Of a stretch of DNA of 64,000 nt, positions 8,685 through 18,122 are shown one piece after another. The stretch's first letter is position 1, and every line of letters begins with the position of its first letter. Origin of the DNA: Modestobacter marinus. Lineage in GTDB: Bacteria; Actinomycetota; Actinomycetes; Mycobacteriales; Geodermatophilaceae. Made by a program: the position numbers and the translations under genes. The stretch is from contig NZ_JAAMPA010000001.1 of NCBI RefSeq assembly GCF_011758655.1, forward strand, positions 558,001 through 622,000. The letters are read 5' to 3'. A model generated the notes under the pieces. It was not told the DNA's origin. It saw only the letters and a program-made list of their open reading frames with translations, and made no database searches.

Positions 8685-9352
8685 CGGGGCACCCCCGTCT
8701 GCAGCTCGGCCATCCGCAGGTCGTGCGCGACGGTGATCTTGGCTGCGCGCTCGTCACCGGGCACGGTGTGCACCGCCACCCCGGCCGCCCGGACCACCGA
8801 GGCGTCGTCGGTGAACTCGGCCGCGGCACCCTGCGCGGCGGCGTAGGCGGCCACCAGCGTGGCCCGGTCGAAGCCCTGCGGCGTCTGCACCCGGCGCAGC
8901 GGCGCGCGGGGCACGTCGGCGGTCACCACGCCGTCGGCGTCCACCTGCACGGTGGTGTCGACGACGGGCAGCACCGGGACGACGGCGCGGGCACCTCCGG
9001 CGAGGGCGGCCAGCACCCGGGCGACGAGGTCGGGCGGGGTCAGCGGCCGCGCGGCGTCATGGACCAGCACGGCGTCGGCGTGCTCCCGGGCCGCGGCGAA
9101 GGCGGCCCGGACCGACGCGGTGCGGGTGTCCCCGCCGACCACGACGTGCACGTCGTCGGGGAGGACGGCGGTGAAGGCCGCCTCCTGGGGCGCCGGGACG
9201 GCGACCACGACCTGGTCGACCCCGCCGGCGCGCAGCGAGTCGACCGCCCAGCAGACCAGCGGCCGACCGCCCAGGGGCACCAGGGCCTTGGGCAGCTCTG
9301 CCCCCAGACGTAGACCACTCCCGGCCGCTGCGACGATGCCGACAGCGTGCAC
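8681..9352 (-). CDS. ispD: 2-C-methyl-D-erythritol 4-phosphate cytidylyltransferase
   Basis: This 223-residue enzyme transfers CMP from CTP to 2-C-methyl-D-erythritol 4-phosphate in the MEP pathway. The nucleotide-binding signature [20 protein letters not shown] is at the N-terminus, with [16 protein letters not shown] and the [14 protein letters not shown] segment further on. It lies 35 bp downstream of carD and overlaps ispF by 4 nt. Length and motif order are complete. Confidence 0.95.
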   Translation of the reverse strand: MHAVGIVAAAGSGLRLGAELPKALVPLGGRPLVCWAVDSLRAGGVDQVVVAVPAPQEAAFTAVLPDDVHVVVGGDTRTASVRAAFAAAREHADAVLVHDAARPLTPPDLVARVLAALAGGARAVVPVLPVVDTTVQVDADGVVTADVPRAPLRRVQTPQGFDRATLVAAYAAAQGAAAEFTDDASVVRAAGVAVHTVPGDERAAKITVAHDLRMAELQTGVPR

Positions 9353-9387
9353 GGGAGTGGTCTGGGTGGTGCGGGGGTGGGGCTGGC

Positions 9388-9870
9388 TCAGGAGGCCAGC
9401 ACCTCGTCGAGGAGGACCTCGGCCTTGTCCTCGTTGGTGCCCTCGGCGAGCGCGAGCTCGCTGACCAGGATCTGCCGCGCCTTGGAGAGCATGCGCTTCT
9501 CCCCGGCGGAGAGGCCACGGTCCTTGTCGCGACGCCAGAGGTCACGCACGACCTCGGCGACCTTGTTCACGTCACCGGAGGCCAGCTTCTCGAGGTTGGC
9601 CTTGTAGCGCCGCGACCAGTTGGTCGGCTCCTCGGTGTGCGGGGCGCGCAGCACCTCGAAGACCTTGTTCAGGCCGTCCTGACCGACGACGTCACGGACG
9701 CCCACGATCTCGGCGTTGTCGGCCGGCACACGGACGGTCAGGTCGCCCTGGGCGACCTTGAGCACGAGGTACGACTTCTCGACGCCCTTGATGGTGCGCT
9801 GCTCGATCGCCTCGATGAGCGCCGCGCCGTGGTGCGGGTAGACAACGGTCTCGCCAACAGTGAAGCCCAT
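9388..9870 (-). CDS. carD: CarD family RNA polymerase-binding transcriptional regulator
   Basis: A 160-residue CarD protein. CarD binds the RNA polymerase beta subunit through its N-terminal Tudor-like domain and stabilises the open promoter complex, notably at rRNA promoters. The start [20 protein letters not shown] is chosen by similarity to mycobacterial CarD ([15 protein letters not shown]); an upstream ATG exists at 9894. The helical C-terminal domain has the [13 protein letters not shown] segment whose Trp is wedged into the transcription bubble in known CarD structures. It heads the ispD-ispF-cysS-rlmB unit. Confidence 0.95.
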   Translation of the reverse strand: MGFTVGETVVYPHHGAALIEAIEQRTIKGVEKSYLVLKVAQGDLTVRVPADNAEIVGVRDVVGQDGLNKVFEVLRAPHTEEPTNWSRRYKANLEKLASGDVNKVAEVVRDLWRRDKDRGLSAGEKRMLSKARQILVSELALAEGTNEDKAEVLLDEVLAS

Positions 9871-9897
9871 GTGTATGTGACCCCTTTCGCTCACCCC

Positions 9898-9903
9898 AGG
9901 TTA
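9898..9903 (-). promoter_or_regulatory. -10-like box for carD
   Basis: On the minus strand TAACCT fits TANNNT and lies 27 nt upstream of the carD ATG, leaving a short leader of about 20 nt. No convincing -35 element is seen. Confidence 0.3.
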
Positions 9904-9999
9904 GCACGGAAGAATGCCCTCCGGCTCGGCAGAGTGCGACAAAAGTGCAGGTCAGGGGCTTGACCGAGGTCAGCGCGGGGTTGACAGGAGGTGGTCGGT

Positions 10000-10860
10000 G
10001 TGCAGTCGGAGGGCGTCAGGCACCCCTCCGGGCCGTTCGCGACCGCTGCGGCGATGGCCCGCGCGACCCACTTCGAACCGACGGTCGCGGTCACCACGGT
10101 CGCCGTCCTGCTCGCCGTCGCCGCCGGCGTCCCCGCGGGGCGGACGGCGCTGCTCGGGATCGCGGTGCTGGCCGGGCAGGCCTCGATCGGGTGGTGCAAC
10201 GACTGGCTCGACGCCGACCGTGACCGGGCCGTCGGCCGGATCGACAAGCCCGTCGTCCAGGGCCTGCTCACCCCGACGCTGCTGCGCCGGGCGACGGCCG
10301 CCGCCGTCGCCGTCGCCGTCGTCACGTCCTTCGCGCTGGGCGTCGTGCCCGGCCTCCTGCTGCTCGTGCTGGTCGCCAGCGGGCTGGCCTACGACGCCGG
10401 CCTCAAGCGCACCGCGCTGTCCCCGCTCCCCTACCTGACCGGCTTCGGCGCACTCCCCGCCGGCGTGGTCGCCGCGGCACCGGGCGGTCCGGTCGCACCG
10501 TGGTGGCTGGTCGCGGCCGGTGCGGCGCTCGGCGGCGCGGCGCACGTCGCCAACGTGGCCCCCGACGTCGACGACGACCTGGCCACCGGCGTCCGCGGCC
10601 TGCCGCACCGGGTCGGGGCGGTGCCCTCCGCGGTCGCCGGCGCGGTGCTGCTCGGCGCCGCCACCCTGCTGCTGGTGCTGGGGCCACCCGGCCCGCCGAG
10701 CACCCTCGGGTGGCTGGCCTGCGCGTTCGCCGCGCCGGCCGTGGTCGTCGCCGCCCTCGCCGGCAGCCCCCGGGCGCGCCGGCTGGCCTTCCCGGCGGTG
10801 CTGCTGCTGACCGTGCTCGACGTCGCCCTGCTGCTGGCCGGCGGCGCGGCGATCACCTGA
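10000..10860 (+). CDS. UbiA family prenyltransferase-like membrane protein
   Basis: A 286-residue protein with eight or nine hydrophobic segments. The first Asp-rich motif is NDWLDADRDRAVGR (the NDxxDxxxD signature) and the second is DVDDDLATG, the two Mg-diphosphate binding sites of UbiA enzymes. These membrane enzymes transfer a prenyl group to an acceptor, here unknown; it does not look like MenA, UbiA proper or the decaprenyl-phosphoribose enzyme. GTG at 10000 is chosen over GTG at 9991 because AGGAGG (9986-9991) gives an 8-nt spacing. It diverges from carD and converges with the photolyase gene. Confidence 0.82.
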   Translation: MQSEGVRHPSGPFATAAAMARATHFEPTVAVTTVAVLLAVAAGVPAGRTALLGIAVLAGQASIGWCNDWLDADRDRAVGRIDKPVVQGLLTPTLLRRATAAAVAVAVVTSFALGVVPGLLLLVLVASGLAYDAGLKRTALSPLPYLTGFGALPAGVVAAAPGGPVAPWWLVAAGAALGGAAHVANVAPDVDDDLATGVRGLPHRVGAVPSAVAGAVLLGAATLLLVLGPPGPPSTLGWLACAFAAPAVVVAALAGSPRARRLAFPAVLLLTVLDVALLLAGGAAIT

Positions 10861-10893
10861 TGGAGGACCCTCCTTCCCCCCGCAAGAGGGCCG
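10858..10893 (+). repeat. Hairpin repeat, family 1, short copy C
   Basis: TGATGGAGGACCCTCC starts exactly on the stop codon of the UbiA-like gene, and GCAAGAGGGCCG ends the element. Compared with the 64-bp copies the central hairpin is missing, leaving CCCTC/GAGGG arms. It probably works as a terminator between converging genes. Confidence 0.55.
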
Positions 10894-10902
10894 CAGGTCA
10901 CC

Positions 10903-12468
10903 TCAGGGCGAGTCGGTACCGCGCAGCCGCTCCTGCTCGACGACAGCGTCCAGGTCCTTGAGCCGCCCCAGGCCGGCCAACGGCTGACGCATCCGCCGGT
11001 TGTCGGCCAGCCGCTCCCGGTTCCGCTCCAGGAACGCCCAGTACCCGGCGGTGAACGGGCAGGCGTCCTCGCCGATCCGCTTCTTCGGGTCGTACCGGCA
11101 GCCACCGCAGTAGTCGCTCATCCGGTCGATGTAGGCGCCACCGGCGGCGTAGGGCTTGGTCGCGAGCACCCCGCCGTCCGCGTGCTGGCTCATCCCGACG
11201 ACGTTGGCGACCATCACCCAGTCGTAGCCGTCGAGGAACATCCGGTGGAACCAGTCGGTGATCGCCAGCGGCTCGATGCCGCGCTGTAGGGCGTAGTTGC
11301 CCAGCACCATCAGCCGTGGGATGTGGTGCACCCAGCCGCGCTCGCGGACGTCGGACAGCACCGAGGACAGGCAGTTCGCGCCGACCGCCTCGGCCTCCAG
11401 CTCGCCCATCCAGCCGGGGACCTCCTCGTGGGCCTCCAGGGCGTTGCCGTGCCGGTAGTCGCGGCCCAGCTGCCAGTACAGGTGCCATATCCAGTCCCGC
11501 CAGCCCATCACCTGGCGGACGAAGCCCTCGACGGAGTTCAGCGGCAGCGGGTCACCGGCCGCGACGGACTCCCGCCAGGCGGCGTCGGCGCGGTGCACCA
11601 CGTCGGCGGGGTCGACCAGCCCGAGGTTCAGCGACGCCGACAGCATCGAGTGGGCCAGCCACGGGTCACCGCTGAGCATCGCGTCCTCGTGCGGCCCGAA
11701 GGCGCGCAGCCGGTGGGTGAGGAAGTCCTCCAGGCGCGCCTGGGTCCCGGCGTGGGTGACCGGGAACAGCCGCGGGCCGTCGTCGCCGACGAAGGAGACG
11801 TCCCCGGCGGCCTCCCAGGCGTCGAGGTCGGCCCGGACCTGCTCGTCGATCTCGTCCTCCACCGGCCACCAGGGCGGCGGTGCGTCGACCCGGCCGTCGG
11901 CCGGCGGGGGCTGCCGGTTGTCGTGGTCGAGGTTCCAGGTGCCGCCGGCGGGCTCCGCGCCGTCCATCAGGACGTCGTGCACCCGCCGGGCCACCCGGTA
12001 GAAGTCGTCCATCAGCAGGCGCTGCCGGGACCGGCCCTCCGCCCAGCGGCGGAAGTCCGCCTGCCGGGTCACGAAGCCCCGGGCCTCCAGCACCGTGACG
12101 CCGGGACGGCGGAGCACGAGGTCACGCGCCGGCCAGGTCGTCGGCGCGCACACCGACAGGGGCTCCCGGACCCGGTCCAGCGCCTCGGCGTAGGTGTCGG
12201 TCTGCAGGAAGACCGCCTGGTCACCGAGCTCGGCCGCACGGTGCCGGAGGGCCGACAGCAGCAGGTGCGCCTTCTGCCGGTGGAAACGGCGGCGGCGGAA
12301 GACGCCCCGCGACTCGACGAGCAGCACGGGCTGGTCCGGCGCGTCAAGGAAGTGCGGCCCGAGCTGGTCGGCGAAGCACCAGCGGCGGGTGTCCGGGGCC
12401 TGAGCTGGGAAGTCGGCGAGCGCAGGGTCGCCGGAGCCCGCGAGGTCACCCTCGGCACCTGCCGCCAC
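10903..12468 (-). CDS. Fe-S cryptochrome/photolyase (PhrB type)
   Basis: A 521-residue flavoprotein of the iron-sulfur bacterial cryptochrome/photolyase (FeS-BCP) family, whose characterised member PhrB of Agrobacterium repairs (6-4) photoproducts in light. The four cluster cysteines are C366 (ANCLSS), C454 and C457 (YCGGCRYDPKKR) and C470 (ACPF). Their spacing of 88, 3 and 13 equals that of the PhrB cluster as I remember it. The FAD-binding C-terminal half (MGWRDWIWHLYW, NVVGMSQHADGG) is complete. GTG at 12468 is preferred to the one at 12477, because GGGAGG lies 8 nt before it and touches the other. Light-driven DNA repair suits a sun-exposed organism. Confidence 0.92.
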   Translation of the reverse strand: MAAGAEGDLAGSGDPALADFPAQAPDTRRWCFADQLGPHFLDAPDQPVLLVESRGVFRRRRFHRQKAHLLLSALRHRAAELGDQAVFLQTDTYAEALDRVREPLSVCAPTTWPARDLVLRRPGVTVLEARGFVTRQADFRRWAEGRSRQRLLMDDFYRVARRVHDVLMDGAEPAGGTWNLDHDNRQPPPADGRVDAPPPWWPVEDEIDEQVRADLDAWEAAGDVSFVGDDGPRLFPVTHAGTQARLEDFLTHRLRAFGPHEDAMLSGDPWLAHSMLSASLNLGLVDPADVVHRADAAWRESVAAGDPLPLNSVEGFVRQVMGWRDWIWHLYWQLGRDYRHGNALEAHEEVPGWMGELEAEAVGANCLSSVLSDVRERGWVHHIPRLMVLGNYALQRGIEPLAITDWFHRMFLDGYDWVMVANVVGMSQHADGGVLATKPYAAGGAYIDRMSDYCGGCRYDPKKRIGEDACPFTAGYWAFLERNRERLADNRRMRQPLAGLGRLKDLDAVVEQERLRGTDSP

Positions 12469-12505
12469 GGCCCTCACCTCCCAGCGGACATCCTGGGGTG
12501 CCGGT

Positions 12506-12511
12506 TACGCT
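12506..12511 (+). promoter_or_regulatory. -10-like box for lpqE-radA
   Basis: TACGCT fits TANNNT and would start transcription near 12518, about 53 nt before the lpqE GTG, which has its own GGAGG. Confidence 0.35.
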
Positions 12512-12570
12512 CTCCGCGACTCGTGCCACCGGCGTCCTCGGTGGCCGGCACGTCTCTGGAGGTCGACGCT

Positions 12571-13215
12571 GTGAACCGCGCACCGCGCGCTGCCGTGATG
12601 GGTGTCCTGCTGCTCTCCCCGATCGCGCTCACCGCCTGCAGCGCCGGGCAGGTCACGCAGACCTCGACCCAGGAGCCGAACGCGGGCAACCAGGCCGACC
12701 TGGGGGACGTGCGGCTGCGGGCGCTGTCCCTGCCGTACCCGACCGGCGGGCAGTACGCCAGCGGGAGCGACGCCCGGCTGGTGGGCGCGATCGCCAGCAC
12801 GAGCTCCGACGAGGACACCCTGGTGTCCATCGAGGGCGAGGCCTTCGACAGCGTCGAGGTCATCGACCCGGACGCCGCCGAGCCGGCCGCGGACGCCGGC
12901 GGCTCCGGCGACCTGGGCATCACCGTGCCCCCCAACGGCATCGTGTACCTGAGCAGCGGCCAGGGCCCCACGGTCGCGCTGGTGGGCCTCACCGAGGACA
13001 TCGGGCCGGGTGAGGCCATCGACGTGACCTTCACCTTCGAGGAGGCCGGCGAGATCACCCTCCCGGTCCCCGTCGGGGTGCCCACCCGCGACCTGCCGCG
13101 TGGTGAGGAGTTCGACTTCCACGGTGAGGAAGAGGTCTCCGGCGAGGAGGGCTCCGTGGAGGAGAGCTCGGGCCAGGAGGCCCGCGAGCAGGAGTCGGCC
13201 GACAGCGAGGGCTGA
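12571..13215 (+). CDS. lpqE: LpqE-like lipoprotein
   Basis: A 214-residue secreted lipoprotein. The signal peptide is AAVMGVLLLSPIALTAC with a lipobox cysteine. The mature part has the beta-sandwich pattern of the PCu(A)C/DUF461-like family (DVRLRALSLPYPTGGQYASG, VPPNGIVYLSSGQ, VTFTFEEAGEITLPVPVGV). The last 35 residues are a very acidic Glu/Ser tail. GTG at 12571 has GGAGG 8 nt upstream. It precedes radA and disA, as lpqE (Rv3584) does in mycobacteria as I remember, which supports the name. A copper-chaperone role is possible but no Met/His copper motif is clear. Confidence 0.8.
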   Translation: MNRAPRAAVMGVLLLSPIALTACSAGQVTQTSTQEPNAGNQADLGDVRLRALSLPYPTGGQYASGSDARLVGAIASTSSDEDTLVSIEGEAFDSVEVIDPDAAEPAADAGGSGDLGITVPPNGIVYLSSGQGPTVALVGLTEDIGPGEAIDVTFTFEEAGEITLPVPVGVPTRDLPRGEEFDFHGEEEVSGEEGSVEESSGQEAREQESADSEG

Positions 13216-13247
13216 GCGCCCTCCCCCGGACTGTCGTACCCCGCCGT

Positions 13248-13253
13248 CACCAT
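13248..13253 (+). promoter_or_regulatory. -10-like box for radA
   Basis: CACCAT matches TANNNT at the two most important positions and sits 6 nt before the GTG at 13260. No ribosome binding site is present, so leaderless initiation at that GTG is plausible. Confidence 0.3.
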
Positions 13254-13259
13254 GACGGC

Positions 13260-14627
13260 GTGCCAGCATCCGGTGTGAAGTCCTCCCGTCCCGCCCATCG
13301 TTGCTCCGAGTGCGGCTACGCCTCGGCGAAGTGGGTCGGCCGCTGCCCGGAGTGCCAGACCTGGGGCAGCGTCCAGGAGGTCGGCGCCGTCGCCTCTCCC
13401 CTGCGCGCCGTCTCCGCCGGTCCGGTCAGCGCCAAGGCGCGCCCGATCGGGCAGGTGGAGCTCGCCGGCGCCCGGGCGGTGCCCACCGGCATCGCGGAGT
13501 TCGACCGTGTGCTCGGTGGCGGCCTGGTGCCCGGCGCGGTCCTGCTGGTGGCCGGCGAGCCCGGCGTCGGCAAGTCCACGCTCCTCCTGGAGGTCGCCCA
13601 CCGGGTGGCCGCGGCCAACGGCCCGACCCTGGTCGTCTCCGGCGAGGAGTCCGCGGCGCAGGTCCGGCTGCGGGCCGAGCGGATCGGCGCCCTCCACGAC
13701 CAGCTCTACCTGGCCGCCGAGACCGAGCTGTCCGCCGTGCTCGCCCACGTGGAGGACGTGCAGCCCACCCTGCTCGTGCTCGACAGCGTCCAGACCGTGC
13801 GGTCCCCCGCCGTCGACGGCACCGACGGCGGGGCCACCCAGGTGCGCGCCGTGGCCAGCGCGCTCAGCGCGGTGGCCAGGAACCGCAACATGACCACCAT
13901 CCTGGTCGGCCACGTCACCAAGGACGGCGCGATCGCCGGGCCGCGGGCGCTGGAGCACCTGGTCGACGTGGTGGTCTCCTTCGACGGCGAACGGCACTCG
14001 ACGCTGCGCCTGGTCCGGGCCACCAAGAACCGTTTCGGCCCGGCCGACGAGATCGGCTGCTTCGAGATCGGCGACGGCGGTGTCGTCGGCGTCCCCGACC
14101 CCTCGCACCTGTTCGTCTCCCGTCGGTCGGCACCGGTGCCGGGCAGCTGCGTGACGGTGACGATGGAGGGCAGCCGGCCGCTGCTGGCCGAGGTGCAGGC
14201 CCTGGTGGCGACCGCCGGCGGCGGTGGTTCGCCGCGCCGCGCGGTCAGCGGGCTGGACTCCCAGCGGATCGCCATGATCAACGCAGTCGTCGAGCGGCGC
14301 GGTGGGGTCCGGCTGGCCGATGCCGACGTCTTCGCCGCCTCCGTCGGGGGTGTGCGGATCGCCGAACCCGCCGCTGACCTGTCACTGGCCCTGGCGATCG
14401 CCTCGGCGTCGAAGGACCGGCCGCTGCCCGCAGGCCTGGTCGCCATCGGTGAGGTCGGGCTGTCCGGGGAGATCCGGCGGGTGGGGGGAACCGGGCGGCG
14501 GCTGGCCGAGGCGGCGCGACAGGGGTACACCGCTGCGCTGGTGCCGCAGGAGTCCGGCCCCGCGCCGCGGGGCCTCCGGCTGATCGAGGTGCCCGACCTG
14601 GGAGCGGCCTTCGCCCGGATGTGGTGA
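13260..14627 (+). CDS. radA: DNA repair protein RadA
   Basis: A 455-residue RadA (Sms) protein, a RecA-like hexameric helicase that promotes branch migration in recombination. It has an N-terminal zinc finger ([18 protein letters not shown]), a Walker A motif GEPGVGKST, the RadA-specific ATKNRFGP (KNRFG) motif and a C-terminal Lon-protease-like domain ([14 protein letters not shown]). GTG at 13260 is chosen for its spacing from a -10-like box; GTG at 13275 would remove five residues. It is transcribed with disA, whose product RadA is reported to inhibit in other bacteria. Confidence 0.95.
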   Translation: MPASGVKSSRPAHRCSECGYASAKWVGRCPECQTWGSVQEVGAVASPLRAVSAGPVSAKARPIGQVELAGARAVPTGIAEFDRVLGGGLVPGAVLLVAGEPGVGKSTLLLEVAHRVAAANGPTLVVSGEESAAQVRLRAERIGALHDQLYLAAETELSAVLAHVEDVQPTLLVLDSVQTVRSPAVDGTDGGATQVRAVASALSAVARNRNMTTILVGHVTKDGAIAGPRALEHLVDVVVSFDGERHSTLRLVRATKNRFGPADEIGCFEIGDGGVVGVPDPSHLFVSRRSAPVPGSCVTVTMEGSRPLLAEVQALVATAGGGGSPRRAVSGLDSQRIAMINAVVERRGGVRLADADVFAASVGGVRIAEPAADLSLALAIASASKDRPLPAGLVAIGEVGLSGEIRRVGGTGRRLAEAARQGYTAALVPQESGPAPRGLRLIEVPDLGAAFARMW

Positions 14628-14715
14628 CGCCGGGCCGTCGTGACACAGCGCGACCGCCGCCGGGCGTACGCCCTGACGGGGGACCCGTGCTGACCGACCC
14701 CGCCCCTCCGACCCG

Positions 14716-14721
14716 TAGGAT
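14716..14721 (+). promoter_or_regulatory. -10-like box for disA
   Basis: TAGGAT is a good TANNNT box in the 128-nt gap between radA and disA. It would give a leader of roughly 28 nt with CAGGAG before the GTG, letting disA be expressed apart from radA. Confidence 0.35.
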
Positions 14722-14755
14722 CGGCCGCCGTACCGCCCGACCGTCAGGAGCGTTC

Positions 14756-15838
14756 GTGTCCCCCGCTGTGGACCCCGAGGCTGCGCTGCGGGAACTGCTC
14801 GGCCGGATCGCCCCCGGCACCGCCCTCCGGGACGGTCTGGAGCGGATCCTGGCCGGCCGTACCGGCGCGCTGATCGTCCTGGGCTACGACCGTGTCGTCG
14901 AGTCCCTCTGCACGGGCGGCTTCGCCCTCGACGTCGCACTGTCGGCCACCCGGCTCCGGGAGCTGGCCAAGATGGACGGCGCGGTGATCGTCTCCTACGA
15001 CGGCACCCGGATCGTCCGGGCCGGTGTGCACCTGATGCCCGACCCGACGATCCCCACCGAGGAGTCCGGCACGCGGCACCGCACCGCCGAGCGCGTGGCA
15101 CTGCAGACCGGGTTCCCGGTCATCTCCGTGAGCCAGTCGATGCACATCATCTCGGTGTACGTGGCCGGCCGGCGGTACACCCTCGAGCACCCCACGACCA
15201 TCCTGGCGCGCGCCAACCAGGCCCTCGCCGCCCTCGAGCGCTACAAGCTCCGGCTCGACGAGGTGGCGAGCACGCTGTCCGCGCTGGAGATCGAGGACCT
15301 CGTGACGGTCCGTGACGCGATGAGCGTCAGCCAGCGCCTGGAGATGGTGCGGCGGATCGCCGACGAGATCGAGGGCTTCGTCGTCGAGCTGGGCACCGAC
15401 GGCCGGCTGCTCGCGCTGCAGCTGGACGAGATGCTCGCCGGCGTCGAGGAGGACCGCGGCCTGCTGGTCCGCGACTACCTGCCGAGCGGGCGCCGGGACC
15501 GTTCCGGCGAGGAGGTCCTCTCCGACCTGCGTGCCCTGTCGGCCACCGAGCTGCTCGACCTCTCCGCCGTCGCCCGCTGCTACGGGCTCCCCACCTCCCC
15601 CGACGCCCTGGACTCCCCGGTGAGCCCGCGCGGCTACCGGCTGCTGGCCCGGGTCCCCCGGCTGCCGGCGGGCATCATCGACCGGCTGGTGGCGCACTTC
15701 GGTGGGCTGCAGAAGCTGCTCGCGGCGACCATCGAGGACCTCCTGGCGGTGGAGGGCGTCGGTGAGGCGCGGGCGCGCGGCATCCGGGAGGGGCTGTCCC
15801 GGCTCGCCGAGACCTCGATCCTCGACCGCTACAGCTGA
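14756..15838 (+). CDS. disA: DNA integrity scanning diadenylate cyclase DisA
   Basis: A 360-residue DisA that makes cyclic di-AMP from two ATP and scans DNA for branched structures. The diadenylate cyclase domain has the DGA motif (residues 74-76, KMDGAVIV) and the RHR motif (107-109, GTRHRTAE). A helical linker and a C-terminal helix-hairpin-helix DNA-binding domain ([15 protein letters not shown]) follow. GTG at 14756 has CAGGAG 5 nt upstream. Its stop codon lies within the first unit of a 29-bp tandem repeat. In this window the osmoprotectant importer at 32557 is a possible c-di-AMP-responsive target. Confidence 0.96.
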   Translation: MSPAVDPEAALRELLGRIAPGTALRDGLERILAGRTGALIVLGYDRVVESLCTGGFALDVALSATRLRELAKMDGAVIVSYDGTRIVRAGVHLMPDPTIPTEESGTRHRTAERVALQTGFPVISVSQSMHIISVYVAGRRYTLEHPTTILARANQALAALERYKLRLDEVASTLSALEIEDLVTVRDAMSVSQRLEMVRRIADEIEGFVVELGTDGRLLALQLDEMLAGVEEDRGLLVRDYLPSGRRDRSGEEVLSDLRALSATELLDLSAVARCYGLPTSPDALDSPVSPRGYRLLARVPRLPAGIIDRLVAHFGGLQKLLAATIEDLLAVEGVGEARARGIREGLSRLAETSILDRYS

Positions 15839-16034
15839 GCAGCCTCGTCCCGGAGCCCTACCGCTGAGCAGCCCCGTCCCGGAGTGCCACCGCTGACCGG
15901 CCCCGTCCCGAGGCCCTGTCGCTGAGCGGCCCCGTCCCGCGGCGCCACCGCTGAGCAGCCCCGTCCCGCGGCGCCACCGCTGAGCAGCCCCGTCCCGCGG
16001 CGCCACCGCTGAGCAGCCCCGTCCCGGAGCTCGC
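15834..16034. repeat. 29-bp tandem repeat at the end of disA
   Basis: Almost seven units of 29 bp follow each other without spacers, starting at 15834, 15863, 15892, 15921, 15950, 15979 and 16008. Each opens GCTGAGCAGCCCCGTCCC with few changes, and units 5 and 6 are identical. The first unit contains the disA stop codon. Since 29 is not a multiple of 3, it cannot be a simple protein repeat. It is a minisatellite (VNTR) and fills most of the 385-bp gap between disA and the next gene. Confidence 0.9.
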
Positions 16035-16109
16035 CGCCAGCTCGCGCGGCACGGGAGGACAGGGAGCCTCCGCTCGCCGGCCCCGAGCGGCCTGCAGCAG
16101 GGCCGCGCG

Positions 16110-16133
16110 CCCCTCAGGCGTCGTCCTGAGGGG
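16110..16133. terminator. Hairpin terminator after disA
   Basis: CCCCTCAGG and CCTGAGGGG form a perfect 9-bp stem with a 6-nt loop. It stands between the converging disA and Rv3587c-like genes, after the tandem repeat; no gene is seen in 15839-16223. Confidence 0.6.
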
Positions 16134-16223
16134 CCTGAGCGGGCAAGGGCTCCAAGGGGGCCACCCAGGCCCATCCCGCGACTCGTCCCCGGGGGGCGAG
16201 GTCGAGGGGGTCGAGGGCCTGCC

Positions 16224-16925
16224 TCAGGTCAGGGTGAAGGTGGCGTCCGGGCTCGTGGCCGTGTCCAGCCGACCGCGCAGTCGGTAGTCCCCCGGCGCCG
16301 GCGGGGTGCGCTCGGCGGTGCACCCCGGCGTGCTGCTGAGCCCGCCCCACACCACCGGGAAGACGACGGACTCCCCCGGCTGCAGCGTCCGCGGGTCCGT
16401 CGTCTCCTCGGGGAAGCAGTCGTTGCTGCCCCAGACCCGGGTGCCCGACCCGTCGACCATCACGATCTCCTGCAGTCCCTTGTCCAGCGACCGGACACAG
16501 GAGACCGGCGAGACGTTGGTGACCACCAGGTCGAACGTCGGCTTGCTGCCCACCGGGCTGCTGGCCGGGGTGGGTCGCACCTCGACGCCGATCATGTCGT
16601 TGCTGCAGGGCCCGCCGTCCACGGGCAGCGACTCGGCCGGCGGCTGCTCCGGGTCCTGCTCCTCCGGATCCTCGGCCGGTACGGCCGTCGGCGGGGGCGA
16701 CGGGAGCTGCACCGCCACCAGCGACGGCACGACCTGGTCCAGGGCGGGCGCCGGTGCCGAGCCGCCGTCAGGGGCGCTGACCACGGCGTCCTCCTCCGGC
16801 GACCCGGTGGCAGCTGCGGCGCCCAGCCAGCCCCCACCACCGAGCACGCCCACCGCGCAGCCGAGGACCAGGAGCCGCCGCCGCCAGTAGACGACAGCGG
16901 GCAACGGGCCGACCGGGTGCAGCAC
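16224..16925 (-). CDS. Rv3587c-like membrane-anchored protein
   Basis: A 233-residue actinobacterial protein of unknown function. It opens MLHPVGPLPAVVYWRRR followed by a transmembrane helix (LLVLGCAVGVLGGGGWLGAA, about 18-38), then a Pro/Glu-rich linker to about residue 105, then an extracytoplasmic beta-sandwich-like domain (GVEVRPTPASSPVGSKPTFD, FDLVVTNVSPVSC, WGSNDCFPE). Several Cys could form disulfides outside the membrane. Mycobacterial Rv3587c has the same beginning and lies next to disA, as here. A wall-associated binding role can be guessed only from the architecture. Confidence 0.75.
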   Translation of the reverse strand: MLHPVGPLPAVVYWRRRLLVLGCAVGVLGGGGWLGAAAATGSPEEDAVVSAPDGGSAPAPALDQVVPSLVAVQLPSPPPTAVPAEDPEEQDPEQPPAESLPVDGGPCSNDMIGVEVRPTPASSPVGSKPTFDLVVTNVSPVSCVRSLDKGLQEIVMVDGSGTRVWGSNDCFPEETTDPRTLQPGESVVFPVVWGGLSSTPGCTAERTPPAPGDYRLRGRLDTATSPDATFTLT

Positions 16926-17109
16926 GTCGGCGACGCTAACCGCCGAACCGGTCCCCGACCGAGCGCCACGCCCTCATCCGGAGAGGCCCATCGCCTCGGA
17001 GGCGTGCCAGCCGGGAGCCGACCCGGCGGGTGGTCACGCAGAGTGCCGGACCGGTTCGTTTGGGACTGCCACGACGGGGTGTTCCTGAGCCCGGGCAGAC
17101 TGGGTCCCC

Positions 17110-18024
17110 GTGAGCACCACCCCGCCCGACGTCGCGCGCCAGGACCCCACTGCCGCCGGGGACGCCGTCGGCGACGTCCTCGTGGACTGGTACGCCGGCG
17201 CTGCCCGGGACCTCCCGTGGCGCGCCCCCGGCACCGACCCGTGGGCGGTGCTGGTCAGCGAGGTCATGCTCCAGCAGACGCCGGTGCGCCGGGTGGAGCC
17301 GGTCTGGCGGGAGTGGCTGGCCCGCTGGCCCGCCGCGGCCGACCTGGCGTCCGCCAGCCCGGCCGAGGTCATCCGGGCCTGGGGCAAGCTCGGCTACCCG
17401 CGGCGGGCCCTGCGGCTACGGGAGGCCGCCGTCGCCATCACCGAACGCCACGGCGGCGTCGTGCCCGCCGACGTGGCCGAGCTGGAGGCCCTGCCGGGCA
17501 TCGGCACCTACACCGCCCGGGCGGTCGCCTGCTTCGGCCACGGCAGCCGCCAGCCCGTCGTGGACACGAACGTGCGGCGGGTCGTGGCACGGCTGGTGCA
17601 CGGGCGGGCCGAGGCGGCGCCCGCGCGGGCGTCGGACCTGACCGACATCGCGGCGCTGGCGCCGGACGACGACGCCCGCGCGGTGCGGTTCTCCGTGGCG
17701 GTCATGGAGCTCGGGGCCCTGGTCTGCGTCTCCGGCACGCCGCGCTGCGGCGCCTGCCCGGTGTCCGATCGGTGCGCGTGGCGGCTGGCCGGGGCACCGG
17801 CGTACGACGGCCCGGCCCGCCGGGTGCAGAAGTTCGCCGGCACCGACCGCCAGGTCCGCGGCCGGCTGCTCGACGTGCTGCGGGCCGCCTCGGAGCCGGT
17901 CGAGGCCGATGCCCTGACGCCGGCCTGGGACGACGCCGTGCAGCGCTCGCGCTGCCTGGACTCCCTGCTGGTGGACGGGCTGGTCGAGCAGACCCCGGAC
18001 GGCCGGTTCTGCCTCCCCGGCTGA
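17110..18024 (+). CDS. mutY: A/G-specific adenine glycosylase MutY
   Basis: This 304-residue DNA glycosylase removes adenine mispaired with 8-oxoguanine. The catalytic Glu51 is in SEVMLQQTPV, Asp152 is in VVDTNVRR after the helix-hairpin-helix LEALPGIGTYTA, and the [4Fe-4S] ligands follow the C-x6-C-x2-C-x5-C pattern in VCVSGTPRCGACPVSDRCAW. The C-terminal Nudix-like domain is short compared with E. coli MutY (350 residues), as in mycobacteria. The neighbouring carbonic anhydrase gene that I remember from Mycobacterium is absent here. Confidence 0.95.
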   Translation: MSTTPPDVARQDPTAAGDAVGDVLVDWYAGAARDLPWRAPGTDPWAVLVSEVMLQQTPVRRVEPVWREWLARWPAAADLASASPAEVIRAWGKLGYPRRALRLREAAVAITERHGGVVPADVAELEALPGIGTYTARAVACFGHGSRQPVVDTNVRRVVARLVHGRAEAAPARASDLTDIAALAPDDDARAVRFSVAVMELGALVCVSGTPRCGACPVSDRCAWRLAGAPAYDGPARRVQKFAGTDRQVRGRLLDVLRAASEPVEADALTPAWDDAVQRSRCLDSLLVDGLVEQTPDGRFCLPG

Positions 18025-18122
18025 GGCGTCCAGCCCTCCGGCCCCGCAGGCCCGGTGGCCGTCCCGCCTCCGACAGGTGACCCGATCGTCGCCGAGGTCG
18101 CCCCGGGCGGGTGCGACGACGA

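Noticed and set aside
11323-12570. An N-terminal extension of the lpqE frame by over 400 codons
   Set aside because: It lies antisense to the photolyase gene, and a signal peptide with GGAGG begins at 12571.
15834-16034. A CRISPR array at the end of disA
   Set aside because: The 29-bp units adjoin directly with no spacers and no cas gene is present, so it is a tandem repeat.
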